Positions 25,677-34,839 of a stretch of DNA of 64,000 bases are shown in pieces. The notes under the pieces were generated by a model. That model was not told the origin of the DNA. It saw only the letters and a list, made by a program, of their open reading frames with translations, and ran no database searches. The stretch is from an uncultured Verrucomicrobiota bacterium (lineage in GTDB: Bacteria > Verrucomicrobiota > Verrucomicrobiia > Opitutales > Seribacteraceae), in assembly GCA_902612125.1 (NCBI GenBank), contig CACMBV010000003.1, positions 1-64,000 on the forward strand, in the 5' to 3' direction. Made by a program: the position numbers and the translations under genes. The first letter of the stretch is position 1; every line of letters starts with the position of its first letter.

Positions 25677-27350
25677 CTATTTTAAATATTTCATTTTAGA
25701 GATAAAAAACATCAGATTTAATGTAGTTAGTATTATTACACAAATCTGTCTTGCTTTCGCAAATAAAGAGCTAGACCTAAGTAAATCACCGTTTAGGATA
25801 TTTAAATATAAGCATAAAACTAAAATTTTAATAGAAAAATTAATTTTATAGAAATTTAAGTCTTCGTAGTTTAAACCTTTTGGTATGATATAGGAGTATC
25901 CCTTTCGTAAATTAATTTCTACCACTGGAAAATCAAATTTTCGTTGCATGCTTGATTTCATAAAAATAACTGAATTGTTATTAAGATTTTTATCGATTAA
26001 TCTCTTCAGATCCTGGTTTGTCATCTCATAATTATTATTGATATAAATAAAATCATACTTATCTTTGATGTCCTTTGTTTTTAGGCATTCATTGAATATT
26101 AATTTTATGTAGCCTTTAAATTCCAATTTATTCTTTAGAATAGCACCAGATTCAGAAGCTATTGAAGTTCCGTATTTTTTATGTTGAAGTGCCTTAATTT
26201 CAGCATGTGGTGTACAATAACCATAAGTCAATATGTTGTTTATTGAGTTTGAATATAGGTCAAGTACTTTAATTGGATATATATGATTTAGCAGTCTGTT
26301 GATTATAAAAATGATATAGAATTCATCGCAGTCGGGATTTTTTTGAAGATATGAAGTGTGTCCACCACAAAAAAGTTTTCTTAATAGTCTACTGAATGAC
26401 TCATTTTTCAAGTCATCTTCAAAAATCTTTCTTCCAGAAATATTATTATTTTTGAACGCATAATCTGAGTTACCTTTTTTATAAGTAATTATTTTCTCTT
26501 TTCTAATGATTAAATTTTGCAATCCCCAATTATTTTGCGTCTTCCTTCTTGGAAAATTATTTCCTCCGCTGTGCATACTTTCTTTTATTTTGCTATCCCT
26601 TGAACCTTTGTTTGTGTGCTGCATGTGAAATTGTCTTATTCCTAATTCTCCTAAATCTTTCCAACTATATTTTTTTTGGATTAGGAAAAACAATTCGATA
26701 TCGGATCCTCCCCATGAATCAAAATTTTCATTAAGTCCCTGAATTTCACTCCACACTGTTTTGTGTAATCCCACAGCACCATAACCCCCTCCGATGTTTA
26801 TATTTGATTCATATTTTAATTGTGTGCCACAAGTGTCTACATACCGTTCAAAGATTTCAATATTCGGCTGACGTTCTAAAAATTGCCAAGGTATGTGGCT
26901 TCTTGGGATCAGATATCCAGTATATTTGCATGGTTTGGTACTGTTCAAGCCTCCACTTAGAAAATTATACAATTGTTCGATTTCTTTTTTCGAAAAAACA
27001 AAATCACAACCAGTTACAAAAACATATTGCCCAGCAGCTCTTCTAATCATTGCGTTTGTAGCTTTTGACAAATGTATATTATCGTTTCCCATAGACGCTT
27101 TTTTTAATACTGAAGGAGCCAAATAATAGAATTTTACAACTTTGGTACTATCATCATTAAGTTTTACTACTTCAGAAATTCTTTGTTCGCTTCCCCAATC
27201 TAAAAAAAGAAATTCTACATGTTGTTCTAATTTTAGTTCATAAACATTCCTAGCTAATGAATTACAGGTAGTTTCCATTCTATAAATTAAGTCTTCCATG
27301 TAATCGTCGTTTTTTCCTACCGCACAAAAAGTGATGAGCGGTTTATCCAT
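25677..27350 (-). CDS. Family 2-type glycosyltransferase with unusual 260-residue C-terminal extension
   Basis: 557 residues. The first 290 form a GT-A domain (PLITFCAVGKNDDYMED, LFLDWGSEQ, GQYVFVTGCDFVF, WGGSDIELFFLIQ) related to the transferase at 13234. The rest is unlike usual GT2 tails: IKVLDLYSN, then KYDFIYINNNYEMTNQDLKR and NNSVIFMKSS resemble a worn Rossmann methyltransferase core without the glycine loop. It ends in a hydrophobic segment (ICVIILTTLNLMFFI). DxD is changed to CDF in the first domain. Follows the kinase gene with a one-base overlap. Confidence 0.7.
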   Translation of the reverse strand: MDKPLITFCAVGKNDDYMEDLIYRMETTCNSLARNVYELKLEQHVEFLFLDWGSEQRISEVVKLNDDSTKVVKFYYLAPSVLKKASMGNDNIHLSKATNAMIRRAAGQYVFVTGCDFVFSKKEIEQLYNFLSGGLNSTKPCKYTGYLIPRSHIPWQFLERQPNIEIFERYVDTCGTQLKYESNINIGGGYGAVGLHKTVWSEIQGLNENFDSWGGSDIELFFLIQKKYSWKDLGELGIRQFHMQHTNKGSRDSKIKESMHSGGNNFPRRKTQNNWGLQNLIIRKEKIITYKKGNSDYAFKNNNISGRKIFEDDLKNESFSRLLRKLFCGGHTSYLQKNPDCDEFYIIFIINRLLNHIYPIKVLDLYSNSINNILTYGYCTPHAEIKALQHKKYGTSIASESGAILKNKLEFKGYIKLIFNECLKTKDIKDKYDFIYINNNYEMTNQDLKRLIDKNLNNNSVIFMKSSMQRKFDFPVVEINLRKGYSYIIPKGLNYEDLNFYKINFSIKILVLCLYLNILNGDLLRSSSLFAKARQICVIILTTLNLMFFISKMKYLK

Positions 27351-28336
27351 TATGTACTGTAATGAGCGATGTGAGAACCCATTTGCTCAAAGTGGAATGG
27401 TATATGTAAAAGATCTATCATTTGGTTCATAAACTTTTCTTTTTTTTCTGGTTTAATATAAAAGGCTATGAAACCTCCACCTCCAGCACCTAGAAGTTTC
27501 CCACCAAGTGCACCAGCTTTTATTCCTCGGTCATAAACTGAATCTATAAAATCGTTAGAAATTTCATTAGATACAGATCGCTTGATTTCCCAGGACTCAT
27601 TAAGGAGATAACCAAAATCATCGATGTTTTGCTTTTTAGAATGTAAAATCTCCAAAGCCTGACCGACCATACCTTTCATTTTATCTAATTCTTGAATTTT
27701 ATTTTTTGTTTCAAGTATTTGAATTTTTGCAATTTCGGATGCAGACCTTGAAATTCCGGTAAAAAACATAACAATCGAATTCTCTAGTTTCTTAAGTCTA
27801 TCTTGTGGTATCGTTACAGGAGTAACGATGATTCGGCCGTCTTGTACAAATTCTATTACATTGAATCCGCCAAAAGCAGCAGCAACTTGATCCTGAGATC
27901 CTACTGCTTCACCAATTGCATTTTGTTCAATATCGATCGCTTCCAATGCAAGTTTTCTTTTGGTAACGAACTTCCCCTCAAGTGCGTATAGCGAGTGTAG
28001 TAAGCCAACAGTAAAAGCGGAGCTAGAACCCATTCCCGACATTGCAGGTACATCACCGGTGTGAACAAGTTCAATACCTCTCTCGATATTCAAGAATTCT
28101 AAACAGGATTTGACTGAAGGATGCTCTATTTCTTTTACAGAGTTTTTATATTCGCTCTTGAAATAACGTATACGATATTTGTGATCGAAGAAGGGGGGTA
28201 ATTCTCTTACTGTTAGGTAGTTATATTTTGATATTGTTGTACTTAAGACTTTTCCTCCATGTTCCATGTAGTAAACGGGGTAATCTGTTCCTCCACCAAA
28301 AAAGGATATACGAAGTGGTGTACGCGTGATGATCAA
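27350..28336 (-). CDS. GHMP kinase, HddA-like (heptose 7-phosphate 1-kinase type)
   Basis: 328 residues. IITRTPLRISFFGGGTDYP is motif 1 of the HddA/GHMP sugar-1-kinase group, DVPAMSGMGSSSAFTVG motif 2 (ATP loop), and KLLGAGGGGFIAFY motif 3. Family members phosphorylate D-glycero-D-manno-heptose 7-phosphate at C1 on the way to GDP-heptose, while related ones act on fucose. A matching HddC-like nucleotidyltransferase is at 41339. The pairing supports the heptose reading, but no GmhA or GmhB lies in this window. Confidence 0.82.
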   Translation of the reverse strand: MIITRTPLRISFFGGGTDYPVYYMEHGGKVLSTTISKYNYLTVRELPPFFDHKYRIRYFKSEYKNSVKEIEHPSVKSCLEFLNIERGIELVHTGDVPAMSGMGSSSAFTVGLLHSLYALEGKFVTKRKLALEAIDIEQNAIGEAVGSQDQVAAAFGGFNVIEFVQDGRIIVTPVTIPQDRLKKLENSIVMFFTGISRSASEIAKIQILETKNKIQELDKMKGMVGQALEILHSKKQNIDDFGYLLNESWEIKRSVSNEISNDFIDSVYDRGIKAGALGGKLLGAGGGGFIAFYIKPEKKEKFMNQMIDLLHIPFHFEQMGSHIAHYST

Positions 28337-28363
28337 ATTTTAAATTTGTTTAAATAAACTTAT

Positions 28364-28879
28364 CTAATCGATATATTTTCTAGGTGTGTCTCTTTGGGAA
28401 AGGGTGGGATATATAGTTGGCCACCATATATTATATTCAGGGTCGTTCCAAATGATCGTGAACTGTCCGTATGGGTTATAATAGGATGATTGTTTGTATT
28501 GAAAGATAGAGGTTTTGGTCAAGGCGACATGGCCGTTACCAAATTTAGGAGGTACAAGAATCTGAACATTATTCCTATCCGAAAGAGTGAAACCGAGGGA
28601 TTGCTTGAATTGATGGTGATCTGGGTCATTATTTACAATTGCTAGATAAAATGAGCCATGAATGCAGCTAATAAGTTTCCATGTATTTTGATCACCATGA
28701 ACTCCTTTTAAGCAGTTTTTTTTAGTAATTGAAACATCATCTACTACAAATTTAACATCAATTCCAGCATCATGATACTTTTTTTCATTGTAGGTCTCCA
28801 CATACCACCCACGATGATCTTCAAATGCATCTAGTTTAATTTTAAGAACATCATCTAGTTGAGTTTTTTCAACAATCAT
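28364..28879 (-). CDS. dTDP-4-dehydrorhamnose 3,5-epimerase-like (RmlC family)
   Basis: 171 residues, the normal size of an RmlC cupin. EDHRGWYVETYNEKKY, NCLKGVHGDQ (catalytic histidine in LKGVHG), GSFYLAIVNNDPDHHQ and VPPKFGNGHVAL follow the family order. The enzyme epimerises C3 and/or C5 of 4-keto-6-deoxy NDP-sugars. With Gmd-like and SDR enzymes here it could act on a GDP-4-keto-6-deoxyheptose or hexose as in Campylobacter-type pathways. Overlaps the SDR gene upstream by 4 bases. Confidence 0.85.
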   Translation of the reverse strand: MIVEKTQLDDVLKIKLDAFEDHRGWYVETYNEKKYHDAGIDVKFVVDDVSITKKNCLKGVHGDQNTWKLISCIHGSFYLAIVNNDPDHHQFKQSLGFTLSDRNNVQILVPPKFGNGHVALTKTSIFQYKQSSYYNPYGQFTIIWNDPEYNIWWPTIYPTLSQRDTPRKYID

Positions 28880-29847
28880 ATGGTTCTATTACTATTCTCG
28901 GAATACCATTTTACTGTTTTTTCAATGCCTTCTTCAATTCCAACTCTTGGTGTAAAACCTAGTAATTGGATCGCTTTTTCAATGTCAATCATTCGCCTTG
29001 GAATCATGCTAGGCATAGAACCATCATACAGAACTTCAGCCTTTTCAAAACAAGAAACTTTTAAAATGTGACCCAAGACTTCTCGTATCGTTATAGGTTT
29101 CCCAGAAGCTACATTTAAAGTTTCGGGAGAATCCAGCTTTTCAAGTGCTAAAAGAGTACCTTCAACAAGGTCATCAATGTAAATAAAGTCTTTAACATCA
29201 TTACCGTCACCCCATACTTTGAAAGGGTGCTCTTTATGAACAGCCTTGCGAATTAATGCTGGGACAACCTTTGATTTTTTTGGATCAAATTTATCGTAGG
29301 GACCGTATACATTTCCTGGCCGAATAACAATGGACTGCATAGGGTTTTTTATGTGGTTTGAATAAATATCGCACATGATTTCAGAGAATCTTTTCATCCA
29401 ACCTACCACATAGTATTTGCTGTAGAATTCATATTTTGCATCAGACTCTTTTACCGCGAAATCAGTCAATGGGTAGACAGTATTGCTACTGAAGAATAAT
29501 GTTTTTTTAATACCCTGCGAGTAAGCAGCCTCAAGCAGGCGTGCATTCATGATGAGATTTGGTGTTAAATGAACAAGTGGAGTCTTCTCTATAACTGCGG
29601 CACCTGAACTGTTTGCTGATGCAATGATGAGATAATCCACACCCTCGCAAAGGCTCAAACAATTCCTAGCTTTTTCTAGGTTGCCTCTTACATATTCAAC
29701 TGATGAATCTTTCCATAGCGGTTCATTTTCATGAATTGAAGCACGAACATCAGCTCCAAGTTCCAAAAGACGCTTGGTTAAGTTTATACCTAAGAAGCCA
29801 GCACCTCCTGCAATCAAAATTTTTTTGCCCTTAAAAAATTTTGTCAT
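28876..29847 (-). CDS. NAD-dependent sugar epimerase/dehydratase (extended SDR), atypical
   Basis: 323 residues. KILIAGGAGFLGINLTKRL is the NAD loop and SSNTVYP supplies the serine. The tyrosine of the YxxxK pair is not in its place: the helix reads VVGWMKRFSE, with valine four positions before the lysine. IRPGNVYGPYDKFDPKKS and KVWGDGNDVKDFIYIDD are typical of sugar epimerases. Two similar genes follow (29879, 33832) with proline in that place. Acts on a sugar nucleotide; the reaction may not be a usual epimerisation. Confidence 0.8.
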   Translation of the reverse strand: MTKFFKGKKILIAGGAGFLGINLTKRLLELGADVRASIHENEPLWKDSSVEYVRGNLEKARNCLSLCEGVDYLIIASANSSGAAVIEKTPLVHLTPNLIMNARLLEAAYSQGIKKTLFFSSNTVYPLTDFAVKESDAKYEFYSKYYVVGWMKRFSEIMCDIYSNHIKNPMQSIVIRPGNVYGPYDKFDPKKSKVVPALIRKAVHKEHPFKVWGDGNDVKDFIYIDDLVEGTLLALEKLDSPETLNVASGKPITIREVLGHILKVSCFEKAEVLYDGSMPSMIPRRMIDIEKAIQLLGFTPRVGIEEGIEKTVKWYSENSNRTI

Positions 29848-29878
29848 CTGTGAATCAATTCTAGTGCAGAGCTGATAT

Positions 29879-30859
29879 TCATTTAAAGTAATTCTTTCGT
29901 TTTAAGAATTCCTCACGGTTAGACATAAACCATTCCCATGTAGCTTGAAGACCTTTTTTTAAAGTTGTCTTAGGATCATAGCCAATGGTTTCTCTTGCTT
30001 TTGTTATATCCATAACCCTTTTAGGAAAGCCATTTGGCTTTTTTGTGTCGAATTCATATTCAAAATCTACAACTTCCCTGAGTGTTTCAACTAATTCTTG
30101 CACCGAGTAGCCTTTTCCGCCACCTAAATTTATCAAGCCTATGCCTGTTCCATAGACTAGAGCCTTTATCACCCCTTCTGCAACATCCTTACTGTAAGCA
30201 AAATCTCTTATCGCAGACCCGTCTCCCCAAACTTTTAATGGAAAATCCCCGTTTGCTACGCGGGACATTAAAGACGGCACAACCATTGCGTTATCGGGGT
30301 CGAAATTATCCCCTGGTCCATATATGTTACAGGGACGAACAATCGCGAAATTATTAAGTCCATATTGTTTGAGATAAGCAAATATTTGCATCTCGGCCAT
30401 ACGCTTAGCCCATCCAGGGAACATATCCATTGGAGGAGATTCGATCCCGGGATCAAATGTATCAGGTTCTTTAAATACTTCCGCACTAGGATATGCCCCA
30501 ATAGAGCTTGTATAGACTATCTTCTTTACATTGTTAATTCGACAAGCTTCCAGCATGTTGGTATTACACATAAGTAAAGGAACAAAAAAGCTTGCAGGTT
30601 TACTCTTGGTTACTTCTATCGAGCCTTTGATTCCAGCAATATGAAACACATAGTCAATTCCTTTGGTTACCTCTAGACAATTACTTAAATGTGTGAGATC
30701 TAATTTTAAATAATGAGCTCTCTCATCTATTATTAAGTCGTCCAATGAAACAGATGTGACTTTGGCCTTTGCATCGCAAAGTATTTTTACTATGCATCGA
30801 CCAATCATTCCAGTCCCGCCTGTAACTATAACTTTCGAGTCTTTAAATAATTTGTACAC
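29879..30859 (-). CDS. NAD-dependent sugar epimerase/dehydratase (extended SDR), atypical
   Basis: 326 residues. KVIVTGGTGMIGRCIVKIL binds NAD and SSIGAYPSAE carries the serine. The catalytic helix reads MFPGWAKRMAE, so proline stands where tyrosine is expected in YGWAK. IVRPCNIYGPGDNFDPDNA and KVWGDGSAIRDFAYSKDVAE complete the sugar-binding part. The nearest relative in the window is the gene at 33832; the one at 28876 is more distant. Precise product unknown. Confidence 0.8.
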   Translation of the reverse strand: MYKLFKDSKVIVTGGTGMIGRCIVKILCDAKAKVTSVSLDDLIIDERAHYLKLDLTHLSNCLEVTKGIDYVFHIAGIKGSIEVTKSKPASFFVPLLMCNTNMLEACRINNVKKIVYTSSIGAYPSAEVFKEPDTFDPGIESPPMDMFPGWAKRMAEMQIFAYLKQYGLNNFAIVRPCNIYGPGDNFDPDNAMVVPSLMSRVANGDFPLKVWGDGSAIRDFAYSKDVAEGVIKALVYGTGIGLINLGGGKGYSVQELVETLREVVDFEYEFDTKKPNGFPKRVMDITKARETIGYDPKTTLKKGLQATWEWFMSNREEFLKRKNYFK

Positions 30860-30916
30860 TTATCAGCAAAAATTATTTTAATTTGAAAATAAAATGAAGG
30901 TGAGAAAAAAACGCGA

Positions 30917-31840
30917 TCAAAGAGTCTTCCACACCAGTATCGTGTAACCATCGTGAAACAAGCTTCCAAAGGTACGATGTGTTCCTTGGATCAAAATTTT
31001 GCCTTCAGATTCAAATTCTTTAAGGCGTTTTAAAAATCCTTTTAAATATCCTCTTTTTTCTAGGTATTTTACAGAGAGATAATCAAATAAATTATTTTGA
31101 TCGTAGAGCTCATAAGTAGTTTCCATATGAACGCAGAGTGAAGGTTTTTGCTCCAATAAGTAATCAAGAAAATCCATGAAGGATTCTCCCATTTGTTCTA
31201 ATGCACCAACAGTGATTACTCCACTGTTTTCTTTGATCTTAAAATTTTTATCTGGAGAGTATAAATTAAAGTGTTGACCAAAAATGTTCATCCCTAATTG
31301 CACTCTGAGGAGTTTGATGATCCTTTGGGAAGATGAAGCCCAATCTAGTCCGTAATAGTCTTTGTCAGGATAATGACGAAAGAATTCAACTAGATTATGT
31401 GCCGTGCCACAACCGTACTCATAAACATTGTCAAGATCTGAAAAAAAATGGTAAATGATGAATGTGCGCAATACCGAGACGAACTGAGATTCAAATTTGG
31501 CAGAATTGGGTTGAATGTAGTCGCCATTATATCGAATTACTTCGTTAAGCTTTACGAATTTTGGAACAAGTTTATTCAGATCGTAATCTGCCTTGATGAA
31601 TTCATTGAGGTTTTCTGACCAACCGTCTTCCCAGCACTGCTGACGATGTTGCCCTGACAACTCCAGTTCACCATTTAGCTTATGTATGACACGCAAAAGC
31701 GTGTTATCACGCTCTTCTTTGCTGAGCTGTGAATAAGTAAAATCATAATCCCTAACAAGTTGTTTGCACTCTTTAGGAAATCGATCTTTTTTTGTCCCTA
31801 AAAGACGGCAAAAATCTTCTATCCCAATCGTTTTATTCAT
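30917..31840 (-). CDS. SAM-dependent methyltransferase-like protein
   Basis: 307 residues from ATG 31840; a TTG at 31870 overlapping the previous stop is also in frame. A helical, charged N-terminal 130 residues precede a Rossmann part with VYEYGCGTAHNLVEFF (SAM loop) and YYGLDWA (acidic strand). The later VITVGALEQMGES matches motif IV. Function probably a methyl transfer onto a sugar or NDP-sugar. It lies between TylF-like and SDR genes, as part of a sugar-modification set. Confidence 0.7.
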   Translation of the reverse strand: MNKTIGIEDFCRLLGTKKDRFPKECKQLVRDYDFTYSQLSKEERDNTLLRVIHKLNGELELSGQHRQQCWEDGWSENLNEFIKADYDLNKLVPKFVKLNEVIRYNGDYIQPNSAKFESQFVSVLRTFIIYHFFSDLDNVYEYGCGTAHNLVEFFRHYPDKDYYGLDWASSSQRIIKLLRVQLGMNIFGQHFNLYSPDKNFKIKENSGVITVGALEQMGESFMDFLDYLLEQKPSLCVHMETTYELYDQNNLFDYLSVKYLEKRGYLKGFLKRLKEFESEGKILIQGTHRTFGSLFHDGYTILVWKTL

Positions 31841-31870
31841 ATCATCAATATCTTTTAAATAATAAGGCAA

Positions 31871-32629
31871 TCATTCAACCACACAGTACGAAACTCGGCT
31901 TGCATGCGGGAAACGCTTCAAGCGAATATTATTTAATCCAATTTCTTCCATCACGGCCAAGGTTTCTCCAGGTGAGTCAGGGTCATTTAATTCATCAAAG
32001 CCAAGGACGCTACCCTTAGTCAAACGAGGCTTGATTAACTCTAGGCATTTTTTTGTAGGCTCATAGAGGTCGAAATCAAAATAAGCGAGTGCGACAATTG
32101 TATGCTGATGCTCCTCAAGATATTTTTCCACTGCGATCGTGGCATCCCCTTTGCACAATTCAAACTTCTCTATGTGAGCGAGAGGATTAAGAGATTCATG
32201 TGCACGAAGTACAGACGATAGATACTCCTCATATTTGCTAGAAAGCGCTAATTGCCCAATTTCCATCATTTCGGAATTTCCATCTTTTTCGTCCAAAGAA
32301 GGAAAACCTTCAAATGTATCAAAAGCGATTAGCTTTCTGTGACGGTTGAATGGGTCATAGATACCCCTCAATGCCTCAAAAAGGGCCATATTCTGCCCCC
32401 ATCGCGTTCCGAACTCCATCACAACACCCTGCACATCAATTATCTGACGAAATAGGTGATCCATAAATAAAATACGAGATAGGTTTTTAGACTCAAGAAA
32501 TAGTCCTAGGTTTGAAAGTAACTGGTCATCAGGAATCGGTGCTTTTTTTAGCAATTCAACCATCACACTACGAGATGATTTCTCAACTTTGCTAGAATAT
32601 TGTTTAATAGAAAGTTTTGAATTATCCAT
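31871..32629 (-). CDS. TylF/MycF-type O-methyltransferase
   Basis: 252 residues. VVMEFGTRWGQNMALFEALR is the SAM loop of this group, KLIAFDTFEGFPSLDEKDG the following FDTFEGFP motif, and ALAYFDFDLYEPTKKCLE the metal-binding aspartate region. KGSVLGFDELNDPDSPGE closes the site. TylF and MycF methylate deoxysugars in macrolides using Mg2+. Here a sugar in the surface glycan is the likely acceptor. Its stop TGA overlaps the next possible start. Confidence 0.88.
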   Translation of the reverse strand: MDNSKLSIKQYSSKVEKSSRSVMVELLKKAPIPDDQLLSNLGLFLESKNLSRILFMDHLFRQIIDVQGVVMEFGTRWGQNMALFEALRGIYDPFNRHRKLIAFDTFEGFPSLDEKDGNSEMMEIGQLALSSKYEEYLSSVLRAHESLNPLAHIEKFELCKGDATIAVEKYLEEHQHTIVALAYFDFDLYEPTKKCLELIKPRLTKGSVLGFDELNDPDSPGETLAVMEEIGLNNIRLKRFPHASRVSYCVVE

Positions 32630-32652
32630 ATGTAATTTGAACTTATTTTATT

Positions 32653-33378
32653 TCACTTCCAAGGCATACCCCAAAAAGACCTAAGTTTTATTTCATCTAC
32701 CATTGCATGACCTGGAAATGTTAAAAGAAATTCTACAATATTAGCGATTTCATCTACCTGTATCATTCTTTCCTTTTTCCAAGATAAATCTTTAGCCATC
32801 TCCGTATGGACTGAACTCGGAGCAATTACATGTACCCGTATACCGTATTCCTGCAATTCCTGAGCCATCACTTTGGATAATCCATGTAAAGCATGTTTTG
32901 ATGTAGCGTAAGAACATTCGTTTTTATGTGCCTTGTAACCCACCACCGAAGACATATTTATGATTATAGGTCGTTCAGATTTCTTGAGATATCGTAATGT
33001 TTCACTGCAGAAGATAAAGGGTGCACGCACATTTGTCGTGAAATGCATTTCGAATTCATCTATAGAAACATCTTCAAAGCGATTCTTTATTGATGAACCT
33101 GCATTGTTTATTAAAAAGTCAATTCCGCCAAACTTTTCAGCTACTTGAGCTACTGAATCCTTTATGAAATCAGCATCCGAAATATCGCCAATGCAAACAT
33201 GGGTCTCACTGCTTTGCCCGTTCGCCATTTCAAGGACAGGCGTAAGTTTAGAGGCATCTCTACAGAATAATGCAATATTCATTTTGTGGCGCATGAGCAT
33301 TCTTGCGATGGAAATACCGATTCCACCGCTGGCTCCGGTCAGAAGCACTGTTTTTCCTTTAATTGAAAGTAAATTCAA
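32653..33378 (-). CDS. Classical short-chain dehydrogenase/reductase
   Basis: 241 residues, the normal size. TVLLTGASGGIGISIARML is the TGxxxGxG cofactor loop, IDFLINNAGSSI the NNAG motif, IINMSSVVGYKAH the serine, and SYATSKHALHG the YxxxK pair. RCRDAS-like basic residue after strand 2 (LFCRDASK) favours NADPH. It would reduce a keto group of a sugar or a small substituent. The preceding 24 bases separate it from the TylF-like gene. Confidence 0.88.
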   Translation of the reverse strand: MNLLSIKGKTVLLTGASGGIGISIARMLMRHKMNIALFCRDASKLTPVLEMANGQSSETHVCIGDISDADFIKDSVAQVAEKFGGIDFLINNAGSSIKNRFEDVSIDEFEMHFTTNVRAPFIFCSETLRYLKKSERPIIINMSSVVGYKAHKNECSYATSKHALHGLSKVMAQELQEYGIRVHVIAPSSVHTEMAKDLSWKKERMIQVDEIANIVEFLLTFPGHAMVDEIKLRSFWGMPWK

Positions 33379-33392
33379 AATCCTGAGAGTAT

Positions 33393-33821
33393 CTAGTAAC
33401 TAACCTGCCAGCCTTCCAGGCTATCAGTCTCTATATTGGTGCGTTTCTGGGAGGGCTCCTTATCCCCACAATGTTCGAGGAGCAAATTTTTTGATTGGTT
33501 ACGAATACCATTGAGCTGATGTGCCAATTTTAAGTTGTCGTTATAGGAATCAGGGTCTTCAGCCATCTTGTCCTTAATGTACCATATGTGCACATTGATT
33601 TGTGCGATAACCACCGCATATCGAAGTAAACGGGCAGAGCATTTTATGTCTTTTGACTCTAATAAAAGATCAATATCATGTTCAATATCAGCGATGGATT
33701 TAGTATAGTCACCTTTGCTTTTATCCAAGAGCATTTCTTTGATTTGATCCACTGTTAAGCGGTCTAATAAATCAGCGATAGGCAGCTGAAACTTAAAATT
33801 ATTATCTTTATCTTCACTCAT
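33393..33821 (-). CDS. Small helical protein of unknown function
   Basis: 142 residues, not recognised. The sequence is mostly charged helices: FQLPIADLLDRLTVDQIKEM, LARYAV-like amphipathic stretch (LLRYAVVIAQINVHIWYIKD), and a helical C-terminus. No signal peptide or membrane segment. LLDRLTVDQIK suggests it belongs to the DUF family of small proteins found with sugar-modification genes in glycan loci. The 15-base spacers on either side show it belongs to the operon. Could be a partner subunit of one of the flanking enzymes. Confidence 0.6.
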   Translation of the reverse strand: MSEDKDNNFKFQLPIADLLDRLTVDQIKEMLLDKSKGDYTKSIADIEHDIDLLLESKDIKCSARLLRYAVVIAQINVHIWYIKDKMAEDPDSYNDNLKLAHQLNGIRNQSKNLLLEHCGDKEPSQKRTNIETDSLEGWQVSY

Positions 33822-33831
33822 TTTTTAAAGA

Positions 33832-34839
33832 TTAATGATTCCGACGGCCATTGATGGCCAAGTCTTTATTTTCTAAAAACCATGAAATAGTTTTACGCAA
33901 TCCATCCGCCAAACTTGTCAACAGTTTATAGTCGATTAACTCACGAGCCCGCTCAGTGGATAGCAAGCGATATGGGTCCCCTGCCGGACCACTATTCTGC
34001 CACTCAACCATAGGAGTTTCATCACTTACAGAAACCAAAGTTTCTACAAGTGTTTGAATCGATATTGGTACACCTGACCCGATATTAATTGGCGTTGAAC
34101 CAGGGGCATCTTTCATTGCTTTGATCAACCAATACGCAAGGTCTTCTGAAAAAATAAAATCACGTATTACATTGCCACTTCCCCATACCTTAAGTGGGTT
34201 TTCTCCGCTGTTTATGCGTGCGATCAAAGCAGGTATTACTTGAGCTGTTTTCGGGTTAAAATCATCAAAAGGTCCGAAAACATTTGAGGGGCGAACTACC
34301 TTCACCCCTTCCCATCCATGCTCGAGTTTGTATGCTTCCGCTTGAATTTCTCCTATGCGCTTAGCTAAACCAGGGATTCGGTCATTCTGGATAGGCACTC
34401 CGTTCCATATGGAATCTTCTTCTTTAGCTTGGTCCGATTGTGGGTATGCACAAATGCTACTTACAAATAAGAAATTAGGCACAGATGCCTTGTGGGCCGC
34501 ATCCATCAGATTGGTTTGAAAACGTAGCATTGGCACAAGATAGCTGGCGACTTTTGATTCACCAATACCTACGGACCCCTTTATACCTAGAAGATTAAAA
34601 ACCATATCACGCCTTCTGCATACAGTTAAGCAATTCTCCTCATTTGTTAAGTCAATGCGTACGAATTCCACGCCTTCTGATAAAACTTCAGAAGCAAAAA
34701 TTTTATCATCCAACGATGCTACAGTTACCTTGGCTCCAGCCTTAACCAAGAGTTTCACCATGGGAATTCCGATTGTACCTGTTCCACCAGCAACTAAAAT
34801 ATCCTTATTTCGATAAAAGTCTTCTAAACTATGATGCAT
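33832..34839 (-). CDS. NAD-dependent sugar epimerase/dehydratase (extended SDR), atypical
   Basis: 335 residues. DILVAGGTGTIGIPMVKLL binds NAD, and FVSSICAYPQS carries the serine. In the catalytic helix (RIPGLAKRIGE) proline replaces the expected tyrosine, as in the gene at 29879. VRPSNVFGPFDDFNPKTA, then KVWGSGNVIRDFIFSED and PINIGSG are the usual sugar-epimerase blocks. Overlaps the aldo/keto reductase gene by 16 bases. Product unknown; the same unusual active site in three genes suggests one common chemistry. Confidence 0.8.
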   Translation of the reverse strand: MHHSLEDFYRNKDILVAGGTGTIGIPMVKLLVKAGAKVTVASLDDKIFASEVLSEGVEFVRIDLTNEENCLTVCRRRDMVFNLLGIKGSVGIGESKVASYLVPMLRFQTNLMDAAHKASVPNFLFVSSICAYPQSDQAKEEDSIWNGVPIQNDRIPGLAKRIGEIQAEAYKLEHGWEGVKVVRPSNVFGPFDDFNPKTAQVIPALIARINSGENPLKVWGSGNVIRDFIFSEDLAYWLIKAMKDAPGSTPINIGSGVPISIQTLVETLVSVSDETPMVEWQNSGPAGDPYRLLSTERARELIDYKLLTSLADGLRKTISWFLENKDLAINGRRNH

